Shown here: in pieces, positions 32,612 to 42,263 of the stretch
Position numbering within the stretch: the stretch's first letter is position 1
How the letters are laid out: every line of letters starts with the position of its first letter
DNA from: Bacteroidales bacterium M6
Lineage (GTDB): Bacteria; Bacteroidota; Bacteroidia; Bacteroidales; Muribaculaceae
Length of the DNA stretch: 64,000 nt
Assembly (NCBI GenBank): GCA_001689485.1
Contig: LUJQ01000021.1
Coordinates: forward strand, 94,954 to 158,953
Direction: 5' to 3'
Program-made: the position numbers and the translations under genes
The notes under the pieces: model-generated
Database searches by the model: none
The model's input: only the letters and a program-made list of their open reading frames with translations
What the model was told of the DNA's origin: nothing

Positions 32612-35600
32612 TCATTTCACAAGCACCTTATCGCCACCTATGATATAAAAACCGGGGGCAAGACCTTCAAGAGCTTCTGCACGTGTAACCTTCGAACGGA
32701 CTTTGACTCCCGAAACACTGTAGACATCGACCATGGTATCAACGCCATCGGCATCAGTCTCAGTGATACCGGCCGAAACTACGGCCACAGGAACGGTGTA
32801 CAATATCAGGTTTTCAAACACAGGGTTGGTCATCACGCAGGTAACCTTGTCATTGAACGTGTAATGGAATGTGGTGACACCGTTTTCAACAGTAAACTCC
32901 GGATCATCGCCACCTGTTTCCAATTCCTCGCCAACGAGTTCATATGACTCCGGATCAACGGCAACTTCGCCCAGGAACCAACGGAAAACTGTAGGTGTGC
33001 CTGCAACTTCGGCCTGTGCGGACAGGTCGACTTTACCGTCGACACATTCAACTGCACATGGATTCTGATTCGCATACCGGTAATAGGACATCAGGGGAAA
33101 ATCAGAATGCAGTGGGAGTGTCGAAAAATCAAAATTATTGCCCTGGACATCAAGCGCAACCAAATTGGCTTTCAAAGGAGACAGGTCAACAGACGAAAAT
33201 TTATTGTTTGAAAGAACGACCTGCGACAACGACGGTGTTTTGTCAAATGAAATATCCGAGAGGTTGTTCCCGGCCAAGTCCAATCCCCAAAGATGTCTGT
33301 TAGCCAATGTGACAGAACCTATATTGTTATTACTCAACATCAATGTCTGTAACGATTCCAGCTCGGAAGCATCAAAAGTCTCATATTTGTTACCACTGAG
33401 AGTAAGGTGGCGCAACGACGTAAATCCTTTGAGAAATTCCGTTGACGACAACGCATTGCCATTCAAGGTAAGCTCGGTCAAGGCAGGTGATTCAGGAAAC
33501 ATTATGCCATCTTCGGATAAGCCTGCACCACCGACGGCAAACGCAGTCAGGTTCGTCAGAGGGGTAGCGTCAATCTTGCTCATAGGTACATTGTAGATTG
33601 AGAACACCTTTACATCCTCTGCCGACTCATAGGTATAGACTTTTACTTCGACACCGGCATAATAGCTCTGTTGTGGGTAAGCCATATAATTCTCCCCATT
33701 AATAGGATATTCTATATATTCCGTGCCGTCACCGCGCCAGTCGATATAAAGCGACGATGTCTTGGTGCCGGTGAAAATAACTTCGCCGTTATTCCCGTCA
33801 GCAACAGTAGTGAACGACGCAACGACGTTTGTGGGCGCTTCCGCAACCTCGACTTCGGTAGTTTTGAATACGTTGTCACCGGTGAACTCAGGGAAGGAAG
33901 GGTTGGTCATCTCGCAATAAACCTTGCCCAGATCAGTTTTAAGGAACTTTGTCGCACCATTGTTGCAATCCATGTCGACACCTTGGACCAGAAGCGAGCC
34001 ATCGCTTTTCTTCCAAGTGAACACAGTACCCTCGCCGTCAATCACACGGTTCTGTGCCGACAGATTGATGCCGGGGGCAACAGCGGCAAGCTGTATATCC
34101 TTCTGCGGGGCATAAACATAGACCCCGTCCGACACATTCCTGAGATAAGGCAACGTTTCAAGAGTGAAATCATTGTTGGAAATATCAAACGATTTCAAAG
34201 CCGGCATATCCACCAACACCAGCGAAGAGATGGTGTTGCCGCTGAGATTGATATTTTCGGCCTTCGCAAGATACGCAAGGTTCAACTCTTCCTTGATGCG
34301 GTTGTTACTTAGGTCGAGGTCTGTAAGCGATTCATAATCTTTGAGTACGAACGTTGTGAGCAGGTTATTCGACAGGTCAAGCTTTTCAAGCTGGGATATG
34401 CCTATAATATGGAAATTATATATGCGGTTGCCTGAAGCATCGATTTCACGTAGCACATATTTTTCATAGTCGCCGCGCACACCGGCAAGGTCGACATTCC
34501 CCAGACGGTTACCCGAAATATCCAAGGTTTGCAGGCATCGGTTAGTCGCCAGATCAATTGACGAAAGGTTGCATCCCGACACTGTGAGCCAGCGTAATTC
34601 GGTAGCTGCGGAGAGGTCGATAGCACTCATCGCCACATCATTCACCTCCAAGGCCGTGAGCGACTCGTTTTCAGGAATATAGATTACAAGCTCCCCAGTA
34701 ATCGGAGTCGGCATCATCACCGTGCAGTTGGCATCGGAAGGAACACCTATAGAGGTTGCCGTGAAAGGCTTTCGCTCTCCGTCGCCAAAATCCACATAGA
34801 AAGTTTTCGGGGCGGATACGGTAGCGTTATCCATACCGACTTTGAACGATACCTGCTTCCCGGCCATAGCCGATGTAAGCTTCATACCAACCATTTTAGA
34901 AGGCGTCCCGATTTCCCCTGCCTCCTTAACCATAAACGGCGCAGACGAGAGGTTGTATTCAACAAACGCGGAATTTACAAATTCTACATACACCGAATCC
35001 GTATATGCCGATTTAAACCTGATTTTCCCGTCGGAATATTCATATTCTGACGGATCGATTATTTCTGCATCCGCATCAAGCGACCTTCGCCATGCACGCA
35101 CCGTGGTAGTGGTTTCAGGGCGAAGCACTGATTTCGAAAAATCGATATCCGCCCCCTTGGCATATGACTTATCACATGGAAGCGGACTACGGAAATAGTA
35201 GTATTCGCCCCAGGTGTCCTGTGGCAAGGGGAGCGATGCGAAGTCAAGGTTATTGTAAGCCAGGTCGACGCTGTAGAGATTGGTATTGGCCGACAGGTCT
35301 ATAGCCGACAACTTGTTGTCGCGCAGAACAAGGTTGGTGATATAGGTGTTTTTCGACAAATCTATCGCCGACAGATTATTCCCTCCAAGATTTAAAACCG
35401 TAAGGTTGGGATTATTTGTAAGATCGATGGCGTCAAGTTTTACGTCGGTGTTTATAGTCCCTGACACATGTTGGGCCATCAACATCTGCAGATTCCGATT
35501 TTTGCTTATGTCTATTGAAGAGATACGCGAATCGGAAATGTTCAGACGCAGCAGTTTCGCATTCTTGCTGACATCGAGGGTTGACACCGGGGCCATTTCA

Positions 35601-36277
35601 ACAGACAGCACCTGAAGTTCGGGGCATCCCGTAGGATCGACATTCCGCAAATCCATGTTATGATAGCCGTCGAATGTAACCAGGGCCGGATAATCGCTGA
35701 GATTGAACGACTGGTCCAGGTGATCGATAATGTCCAGTTCAAGAATCATCAACTCAGGTTTGTTCCCACCTACCTTCAACGGGGTTTCTGCCGTGAAAGG
35801 GTTATCGGTGAGATAAATGGCCTGAAGCTTTGTGAACGGGGTGAGATCCAATGCCTTCAGCTCATTGTGCGACAAGTCGAGAATAGTTATTTCCGTGCAT
35901 TTGTCGATATCCAGCTTGTCAATCGAGGCACCTTCGAAGTCCACATAGTCGATTTTAGAGGCATCTCCATAGATTTTAACAATACCTTGTTCGTTTACAA
36001 CGCATGAAACTACCGTAGCATTTACCGACTGGGTCTCGGAATCAAACACCGCAGGGGCGATTTCAACCTCTTCGGTACCGAAACCGCAATCAACATCGAA
36101 ATAATCTTTTTCGGTCGAACCCAGCCTGATGGAGAATGCGTTCTGCGCGCCATGAACCTCATAAATATTGGTATGGAACTCAATTATGGGTTCTTCGCTT
36201 TGGGCATACGCCTCCGGCGATGCCATAGCACCTGACAATATCAATGCCGCTGCAAAACTCCGATGTAATAAATTCAT
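32612..36277 (-). CDS. Large exported leucine-rich-repeat protein
   Basis: A 1221-residue exported protein. Signal peptide (FAAALILSGAMASPEAYA). Three blocks of leucine-rich repeats, roughly residues 95-350, 540-720 and 900-1060, each with repeats of the form LxxLDLSxNxLxxIDLS (for example ILDLSHNELKALDLTPF, LEKLDLSNNLLTTF). Between the blocks lie beta domains (for example VFRWFLGEVAVDPESYELV and its relative VFTWKKSDGSLLVQ). The C-terminus carries a sorting motif (VYSVSGVKVRSKV, LAPGFYIIGGDKVLVK). Probably a surface-exposed binding protein; ligand unknown. First of three contiguous exported proteins on this strand. Confidence 0.82.
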   Translation of the reverse strand: MNLLHRSFAAALILSGAMASPEAYAQSEEPIIEFHTNIYEVHGAQNAFSIRLGSTEKDYFDVDCGFGTEEVEIAPAVFDSETQSVNATVVSCVVNEQGIVKIYGDASKIDYVDFEGASIDKLDIDKCTEITILDLSHNELKALDLTPFTKLQAIYLTDNPFTAETPLKVGGNKPELMILELDIIDHLDQSFNLSDYPALVTFDGYHNMDLRNVDPTGCPELQVLSVEMAPVSTLDVSKNAKLLRLNISDSRISSIDISKNRNLQMLMAQHVSGTINTDVKLDAIDLTNNPNLTVLNLGGNNLSAIDLSKNTYITNLVLRDNKLSAIDLSANTNLYSVDLAYNNLDFASLPLPQDTWGEYYYFRSPLPCDKSYAKGADIDFSKSVLRPETTTTVRAWRRSLDADAEIIDPSEYEYSDGKIRFKSAYTDSVYVEFVNSAFVEYNLSSAPFMVKEAGEIGTPSKMVGMKLTSAMAGKQVSFKVGMDNATVSAPKTFYVDFGDGERKPFTATSIGVPSDANCTVMMPTPITGELVIYIPENESLTALEVNDVAMSAIDLSAATELRWLTVSGCNLSSIDLATNRCLQTLDISGNRLGNVDLAGVRGDYEKYVLREIDASGNRIYNFHIIGISQLEKLDLSNNLLTTFVLKDYESLTDLDLSNNRIKEELNLAYLAKAENINLSGNTISSLVLVDMPALKSFDISNNDFTLETLPYLRNVSDGVYVYAPQKDIQLAAVAPGINLSAQNRVIDGEGTVFTWKKSDGSLLVQGVDMDCNNGATKFLKTDLGKVYCEMTNPSFPEFTGDNVFKTTEVEVAEAPTNVVASFTTVADGNNGEVIFTGTKTSSLYIDWRGDGTEYIEYPINGENYMAYPQQSYYAGVEVKVYTYESAEDVKVFSIYNVPMSKIDATPLTNLTAFAVGGAGLSEDGIMFPESPALTELTLNGNALSSTEFLKGFTSLRHLTLSGNKYETFDASELESLQTLMLSNNNIGSVTLANRHLWGLDLAGNNLSDISFDKTPSLSQVVLSNNKFSSVDLSPLKANLVALDVQGNNFDFSTLPLHSDFPLMSYYRYANQNPCAVECVDGKVDLSAQAEVAGTPTVFRWFLGEVAVDPESYELVGEELETGGDDPEFTVENGVTTFHYTFNDKVTCVMTNPVFENLILYTVPVAVVSAGITETDADGVDTMVDVYSVSGVKVRSKVTRAEALEGLAPGFYIIGGDKVLVK

Positions 36278-36346
36278 ATAATTGGTTTATTTATTGGTTT
36301 ATTGAAAATAATGTCATATCTTATGTCTCACTCATATAACCTTATC

Positions 36347-38752
36347 CTACCGTACAACGAGTTTCTGAGAGTGGCCGTTTACATTAAGCACATAAAGACC
36401 TGGCACAACTGAGGATACATCAATCACAGTCTCATCACCGGCAACACTAATTCTCTTTGCACAACTGCCGTTAATGCCGTACAAGGCTATTTCAAGACCC
36501 GAGGCATCACCGAGGAAGACCGAAAAACGGTTGCCACCCAGAGGCGTTATCATCAGCCTGTCGTTATCTGGCTCCAAAGCAACACCTTCAATACCTGCTC
36601 CCGAACGTCGTATTACCTCCTTCAACCCCGCAAGTGCATCGAATTTACCCGCGCCCCATTGCACTGGGTCGCCAGCCTTGACAGCATCGTCGACCACAGA
36701 TGTTTTCGCTATTACATCCTTCACATCATCGATAGTCAAGGTCGGATCAGCCTCAAGCCACAGGGCGATGCAACCTGCCACATGCGGTGTAGACATGGAA
36801 GTGCCGGGTTCCTGCTTCCAATAATAATTAGCGCCATTCACTGTGGCACGCCCCTGGCAAAGATATTCCTCATATTCCCGGCGCATGTCATCGGTGATTT
36901 CAATGCCGAATTCCTCACCCATCACATCAACCGCGTTTTTCAGATAAGGATTGCTGATCGACGATATAATGGTTGAACCAGGTGCGCAGACATGGGGAAG
37001 ATTGGTACCGTCGGCCAAAGTGCCGAACGATGAAAATTCCGTAACCGAACCCGGGGCAAAACCATCACCAGGATATGCGCTGACACTTCCGTCAAGGCAT
37101 TCCCACTGCTGACGTGTGTTAAACGCACCGACAACAAGGATATTATCGGCAACAGCCATGTCGGAAATGGAACCGTTACGCGAACCATCATCAAAACCAT
37201 TTACACCCATATTGTCGATATATGTGCACAGGCCGTCGGAGTAGCAGTCGATACGCTGCCCGTCCGTCCCGGTAACCTCAAAACCTATTACGAATTCTCC
37301 CGATTCCTTATTGTCGTTCCAGTCAAAGATATGCATATCCAGTATAGCATAATAGCGGCCTGTATCGGCATCCGTCGAAGCTCCGCCGCCTATATAGCCA
37401 TAAAAATTATCGGCAAACACACCAGGCTGCACAATCCCGTCGATTGTAGCCGCCCAGTTTTGGTCGGTGGCATAATAAACGCCCTGTTCCCCGCCGGAAG
37501 TAAGCGACAGGCGCTTTGCCGCACGGTAACCGCGGCTCTTACGGTATATTACAGCCTGAAGTTCGAACGGGGTGCCGTCATTGGAATAGAATGCAACCTG
37601 GCCGGAACGTATCGTATTGTTCATCATGTCATTCTGGTCCCCTTCAGGATCATACCGATAGGCATAAGGGTAGATAAAACTCTTGATTTGATTGTCTGAA
37701 GCCGTAAACGTTTTGTTAAGTGCTACTTTACGGTCCCCTTCGTTACCTGCCGAAACACATATAATGGCATCCTTGCCCATCTCTGTGAGGAACTTCGACA
37801 TCATCGAGTTCTTATCATGGGCTCCAATATTGCTACCCAGTGAAAGATTAATCACGGTAGGTTGATTTTTATAATCTACCGAGTATCCAAGCATGTAGGC
37901 GATACCTTGTGCGATACCTACATCATTAAGCACCCCGCATGAAACACCGATATCGGAACCGGGAGCCATCCCGGTAAACGGGTTCGGTTTCTCGACCAGG
38001 TTAGGCAGGCTTCCGTCAAAACCATCGGCAACCGTTACATTGCCTTCATAACCTCCGGCCATAATACCTAACGTATGAGTGCCGTGATATGCCGAAACCT
38101 CGTCGGTGACGAAATCTTCAAGCGGCATGGCATCGGTAATTTCTTCAGGATCTCCATAAAAGCGCTTAACGATTTCCGTACCGGCTTTGTTTATGAAGAT
38201 ATGCGACAGATACTCGATACGGTTTTTGCCATCCTTATCCAAAAAATTGATATGGTGCGGATCGACCCCCTGGTCAACGATACCCGTGAACACACCTTTC
38301 CCGGTATAAGGCTTTTTAAGCCCGTCGTCCCCTGCATGAATCACATCCACACCAGTAGCCCTACGGGCCAGGTCAAGATGAGGGCGCATTTCACGGGGCA
38401 ACTGCATCACACTGACAGCATCTGCCGAAGCCATACGTTCTGCCTCGGAAACCGGAAGTCTCACGATGGCGATTCCTCCGCAAATATTCTCTACTTTCAT
38501 ACCTGCAGCTTCAAGATCGGCAGCAGTTGCTCCGGGAGCAAGGCTTACAAATGCCAAGGTTTCCTGCATTACAGAAGCCATCCCCTGCATCCCGGCTTTG
38601 GCACGGATATGCCGTATAGTCTGAGCATCTTTTTCATTAGATTGCTCCAACCGGAGCTTTCTCAGTGTGGCGCGGCTCTGCAAATCGAGCACACCGGCAG
38701 TAATACCGGATGCCGCGGCCAATAACACAACAGTAAGTAAGATTTTTCTCAT
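36347..38752 (-). CDS. Subtilisin-like (S8) exported serine protease
   Basis: An 801-residue secreted peptidase. Signal peptide from MRKILLTVVLLAAASGITAG (start at 38752; the frame could begin seven codons upstream). An N-terminal pro-region (about 25-130) precedes the catalytic domain, with the triad D160 in GIVDQGVDPHH, H223 in HGTHTLGIMAGG and S652 in GTSMSTPHVAG; the oxyanion Asn lies in VSAGNEGD. A long insert separates His and Ser (about 430 residues). The C-terminus has a sorting motif (ALYGINGSCAKRI, VPGLYVLNVNGHSQKLVVR). Likely works outside the cell on proteins or peptides. Divergent in style from the flanking LRR protein only by its enzyme core. Confidence 0.92.
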   Translation of the reverse strand: MRKILLTVVLLAAASGITAGVLDLQSRATLRKLRLEQSNEKDAQTIRHIRAKAGMQGMASVMQETLAFVSLAPGATAADLEAAGMKVENICGGIAIVRLPVSEAERMASADAVSVMQLPREMRPHLDLARRATGVDVIHAGDDGLKKPYTGKGVFTGIVDQGVDPHHINFLDKDGKNRIEYLSHIFINKAGTEIVKRFYGDPEEITDAMPLEDFVTDEVSAYHGTHTLGIMAGGYEGNVTVADGFDGSLPNLVEKPNPFTGMAPGSDIGVSCGVLNDVGIAQGIAYMLGYSVDYKNQPTVINLSLGSNIGAHDKNSMMSKFLTEMGKDAIICVSAGNEGDRKVALNKTFTASDNQIKSFIYPYAYRYDPEGDQNDMMNNTIRSGQVAFYSNDGTPFELQAVIYRKSRGYRAAKRLSLTSGGEQGVYYATDQNWAATIDGIVQPGVFADNFYGYIGGGASTDADTGRYYAILDMHIFDWNDNKESGEFVIGFEVTGTDGQRIDCYSDGLCTYIDNMGVNGFDDGSRNGSISDMAVADNILVVGAFNTRQQWECLDGSVSAYPGDGFAPGSVTEFSSFGTLADGTNLPHVCAPGSTIISSISNPYLKNAVDVMGEEFGIEITDDMRREYEEYLCQGRATVNGANYYWKQEPGTSMSTPHVAGCIALWLEADPTLTIDDVKDVIAKTSVVDDAVKAGDPVQWGAGKFDALAGLKEVIRRSGAGIEGVALEPDNDRLMITPLGGNRFSVFLGDASGLEIALYGINGSCAKRISVAGDETVIDVSSVVPGLYVLNVNGHSQKLVVR

Positions 38753-38785
38753 CTGATTTTGTATGTTGGACAATATTTCAAACCA

Positions 38786-38804
38786 GAAGTCATCCCGGCT
38801 TTTC
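38786..38804 (-). repeat. Dispersed motif GAAAAGCCGGGATGACTTC
   Basis: A close copy of the dispersed GAAAAGTCAAGATGACTTC motif, in the leader of the subtilisin-like gene (about 34 bp before its start). Confidence 0.5.
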
Positions 38805-38908
38805 TATTCAAGAGTGTTTTTAGAACCGTTTATATCTCAGCCGGGAGCGCATGGCGGGCATGGTGACTGAAAACATAATGAGACCAGGGCAAAAACAACA
38901 AGCAAAAC

Positions 38909-38930
38909 AAGAAAAGTCAAGATGACTTCG
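38909..38930 (+). repeat. Dispersed motif copy with micro-ORF
   Basis: GAAAAGTCAAGATGACTTCG at 38911-38930 with AA before it. The 13 bp palindrome AGTCA-AGA-TGACT is at 38915-38927. A plus-strand ORF of 24 codons (38851-38925) ends in EKSR at the same point as the other copies. No gene on the plus strand is near, so it is hard to call a leader peptide. Confidence 0.5.
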
Positions 38931-38970
38931 ACTTCTAAACTCAAAAAGCAAATAGTACGCAGATGAATCT

Positions 38971-39051
38971 AGCGCCCGAATCATGTCTGTATTCATCATG
39001 AGGCAAGCACGGCTTGATTTGATAGCCGAATCCAGACATGATTCAGGCACT
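38971..39051 (-). terminator. Long hairpin past the 937-residue protein gene
   Basis: Arms of 19 bp (38971-38989 and 39033-39051; core GAATCATGTCTG/CAGACATGATTC) with two wobble mismatches and a 43 bp loop. It lies 19 bp after the stop of the minus-strand gene, so a 3' structure or small insertion is likely. The rest of 38753-39069 holds only two motif copies. Confidence 0.45.
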
Positions 39052-39069
39052 ATATATTCTCTGCATATA

Positions 39070-41883
39070 TTAACGAATCACCATCTTTTGACCGTTTACA
39101 ACATAGATTCCGGTCGGCAGAAGTTCCAAATCGGCAGCGGAGGCATTATCAAGCACTTTGACCCCCATCAGGTTATAAACGGCATTGTTGTCGGTAGAAC
39201 GGCCGGCATCAATCCCGGTTATCGACGAGGACGTCGAGATTGTTACGGTATGATTGCCCTTTGTGTCAAACACATATCTGCCTTCTTCATCAGCGTAAAG
39301 GGTGGCATCGTCAAGTTTCACAGCCGCTCCTTCAGCATCCGCAGGGAGGGTAATTGCAACACGGGTGCCTTCAAGCAGTGTCAGGCCGTCGGCCCATGCG
39401 GGTTGCTCTACGACCAAATCTGTAACGACCTTTGCATCTGACACCTTATCTCCAAAAGTCACAAATTCGACATCATATTTTTCAGCAGGTTCGCCGGTAG
39501 TATATAGACGGAGCACATCAATCTTGTTCCCTGGGGTGAAATACTTGTAACAGCTCGGGGTGTATTCGTTGGTGCTGTCAAGTTCACCGTTGATATAAAG
39601 ATGGTAACCCAGGTCAAGCGATATGAAGAAATTAAACTGCTCACCAAGAGCCTTGGCATAGGGATGAACCAGATATCCAGCCTCGGTAATGTAGTTATAC
39701 TCCCCGCGATATTCCGAAGAACCCCAGTAGGAATCAGCTTCGGTATTGAAATGGTCGGTCGTGTCAATCCAAAGCACCCACTTGCCGTCATATTGCAATT
39801 CACCGGATTCGATATTGAACACCATCCCGTTACGGGTGACTTTGTAAACATTGCCCTGGCCTTCGCAAAGATTTCCGTTTTCATCGGTGACGCCATTAAT
39901 CTGGAAACCGCTCTCGGCTTTTATAAAGATGGCTCCTTTGCGCTCGTCCAATTCAACATTATTGGCTCCCGCTACAAGGGCATAAGGCTCCACATCGGGA
40001 TACTCACCGGGGTAGACCTTTACCTGCGACGGGTCTGTCAGATTAATAGTCACATTAAACACACCCCAAAGGGCCGCGTCAAGGTCAACATCAACCATAT
40101 CATTGAGCACAAATATCTTAGCCCCTGACGGGTTCAAATCATAATCTCCTATTTTTGCACTCTTAAGATTATAATCCGACGTGTTGAATTCAATTTCAAG
40201 ACAGCTGCCAGCAGGAACCATCACAGGTTCGTTGGGAGTAAAATCCAGATTTTCATAATTATAATAACCTCCAAGGTTTCGTTTCAAACTTCTGACCACA
40301 CCGGCAACCTCTTCAGGCACATTGATGGTAAATGGCACCTCTATTTCGGGATAAGAAGCTGTAATCTCTATTTTGTCGCCATCGGCGACTGTAATGATAT
40401 GGGAAAGTGATTCAGGGGTGTCGGGGGCAACCGCCTTCCCGTTTACCTTCACGCTGTTCAGTGGAACAAGGTCGCCACTGAACTTGAACTGAGCCTCGGA
40501 TGACCCAGGATTAAAACCGAAGGTCTTTGCCTCACCCGCTTTCCCCAGTTGAATGCGCGCAGCACCACGGTAAGCCTCTGTCACCTTTGAGGGATCGTCA
40601 GTTACAGTCACGGTTACCGAAGCCGTACGCTCTGACTCAAGGCTGACTGTACCTACTTCATATATTCGGCCCAGCCAGTCCATTGCCGGTTCGAGAATTA
40701 CAGGGGTAGAATAATCGTCCGACACTTCCAGGGTGTGGTCTGCATTGGTACACTCAACTTTCGTCAGACGAAATCCGTCAACAGCCTTGAGATATACCTT
40801 TGACCAGGTTCCTCCCCAGTCTTCATTAGGAACGATTTCATTATCACCAGCACTAAGTTTGATGAATGTCCATCCGTTTGTGCTGTATTCTGCCTCATTG
40901 TCACGCTCTACACGGAGTGTGAATTTCGGGATTACTTTCACAACCGCATCTATAACAATATCGGATGCTTCGGTTCCGACCCAGAAGCGCATGCTCGAGC
41001 TTACATACTGGTCTGTTCCATCAAGTTGCAACTTGTTAACCACATAGTCCTGGGTATTAAGGGTCAGATTATACCAATATCCGCCCTTTACTTTGAACGT
41101 TTTGTTGGTTTCAAACTCAACATCCTCAGAACCTGCATAATTAGGAAGGTCACGGTAAACACGTTTCACCACACCGGCAACATCTTCAGGCACGGTTATT
41201 GTAATATCTGTTTCGAGATTGTCGGGCCAATTAGCGGTAATATCTATTTTTTGCCCGTCAGTCAGTTCCTTAAAAGTATAGTTGGTGGTGGAATTGGCAT
41301 CCAGAGGCACCGGGCTGCCATCAAGTTCTATTTTATAAAGCGGTATGCCGCCATTTGCGGAGAACCTCACCGGCAACTCTGTCAACGGGTCCAAAGCCAG
41401 GTAGTTCTCACCGACTTCCGTGAAACTGAATGAAGCCCCCTGGTTACGGATAACCGTAAACCTGGCAGGATCATCCGTTATATTTACAACGACCTTAGTA
41501 GTACGGACAGTGGACAAATCCGTGGTACGCATGTTATAAATCCGGCCTTCCCAGCTCTCTGTAGGATACAGGGAATTACGGTCAAGCGGAGAATAAATCG
41601 AAATGTCGGCATATGCTTCGGGATTGGCACTTTCCATTGCGTCGATACGCATACCTTCGACAGGCCGGATTTGCAACTGGTACCCATAATCATAAGTCAG
41701 GGAAAGGGCGTTTGCGCCTTCGTCAAGCAATTTCCAATCAGCATCATTCCATGTCTCACGCCACTCTATGGCATTGGCGCGGTCACAGTTCAATGTCAGA
41801 TTCAACGGGGCTCCCGCTGATGCCCCTGTCGAGCAAACCAAAGCGAGCACCACTGTCAGAAACACTGTGTAAAGTCTATTCAT
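39070..41883 (-). CDS. Large exported beta protein with internal repeats and sorting motif
   Basis: A 937-residue exported protein of unknown function, with no enzyme motif. Signal peptide LYTVFLTVVLALVCSTGASA (start at 41883; a Met 45 bp earlier adds a poorly matched tail). The body repeats a unit of about 280 residues: WEGRIYNM...VTVPEDVAGVVKRVYRDLP and WLGRIYEV...INVPEEVAGVVRSLKRNLG are clear counterparts, with a third partial unit (VEPYALVAGANNVELDERKG). The C-terminus shows YNLMGVKVL, LLPTGIYVVNGQKMVIR. Surface adhesin or matrix component is an inference only. A long (about 220 nt) leader precedes it. Confidence 0.75.
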   Translation of the reverse strand: MNRLYTVFLTVVLALVCSTGASAGAPLNLTLNCDRANAIEWRETWNDADWKLLDEGANALSLTYDYGYQLQIRPVEGMRIDAMESANPEAYADISIYSPLDRNSLYPTESWEGRIYNMRTTDLSTVRTTKVVVNITDDPARFTVIRNQGASFSFTEVGENYLALDPLTELPVRFSANGGIPLYKIELDGSPVPLDANSTTNYTFKELTDGQKIDITANWPDNLETDITITVPEDVAGVVKRVYRDLPNYAGSEDVEFETNKTFKVKGGYWYNLTLNTQDYVVNKLQLDGTDQYVSSSMRFWVGTEASDIVIDAVVKVIPKFTLRVERDNEAEYSTNGWTFIKLSAGDNEIVPNEDWGGTWSKVYLKAVDGFRLTKVECTNADHTLEVSDDYSTPVILEPAMDWLGRIYEVGTVSLESERTASVTVTVTDDPSKVTEAYRGAARIQLGKAGEAKTFGFNPGSSEAQFKFSGDLVPLNSVKVNGKAVAPDTPESLSHIITVADGDKIEITASYPEIEVPFTINVPEEVAGVVRSLKRNLGGYYNYENLDFTPNEPVMVPAGSCLEIEFNTSDYNLKSAKIGDYDLNPSGAKIFVLNDMVDVDLDAALWGVFNVTINLTDPSQVKVYPGEYPDVEPYALVAGANNVELDERKGAIFIKAESGFQINGVTDENGNLCEGQGNVYKVTRNGMVFNIESGELQYDGKWVLWIDTTDHFNTEADSYWGSSEYRGEYNYITEAGYLVHPYAKALGEQFNFFISLDLGYHLYINGELDSTNEYTPSCYKYFTPGNKIDVLRLYTTGEPAEKYDVEFVTFGDKVSDAKVVTDLVVEQPAWADGLTLLEGTRVAITLPADAEGAAVKLDDATLYADEEGRYVFDTKGNHTVTISTSSSITGIDAGRSTDNNAVYNLMGVKVLDNASAADLELLPTGIYVVNGQKMVIR

Positions 41884-42263
41884 AAGGTTTAAAGTATTTA
41901 GGTTAAAAACTGAATCTGATTTAGTCAAAAATCAAAAAACGCATATGACGCTTTAATCCAAACCGTTACCGCATATAACATCCGAATAACCCCGCAAGAA
42001 CCACATAAGCCCCTATGCAAATGCATAAAATCCGCATACCAGTTACCAATATTTTGCATATCGACATAATATTGCAACATTAAGACGCATATTGCATCTA
42101 AACAGCGGCAAAGATAGCACTATTTTTGAAATTCCAATAATTTTTTAACACATTTCGCCAAAATATATTTCCCTATAAAAATCCGGGCCGCAAAAACTTT
42201 CTACATGCCATCGGTGTTATACTCGTGTCAATCGTACTAAAACTTTTTTTAACGTTTTCAACT
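41884..42263. other. 380 bp intergenic region with long leader and one promoter
   Basis: AT-rich, no supported ORF. It holds the minus-strand promoter at 42109 and the roughly 220 nt leader between it and the 937-residue protein gene. That leader contains several short GCATAT/ATGCAA repeats (for example TTTTGCATAT and ATATTGCATC) but I see no known riboswitch. Upstream of the plus-strand gene no consensus -7 box is evident. Confidence 0.6.
42109..42116 (-). promoter_or_regulatory. Promoter -7 box TATCTTTG
   Basis: TATCTTTG on the minus strand, 226 bp before the ATG at 41883, an exceptionally long leader for this window. -33 zone weak (TTGG). Confidence 0.6.
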
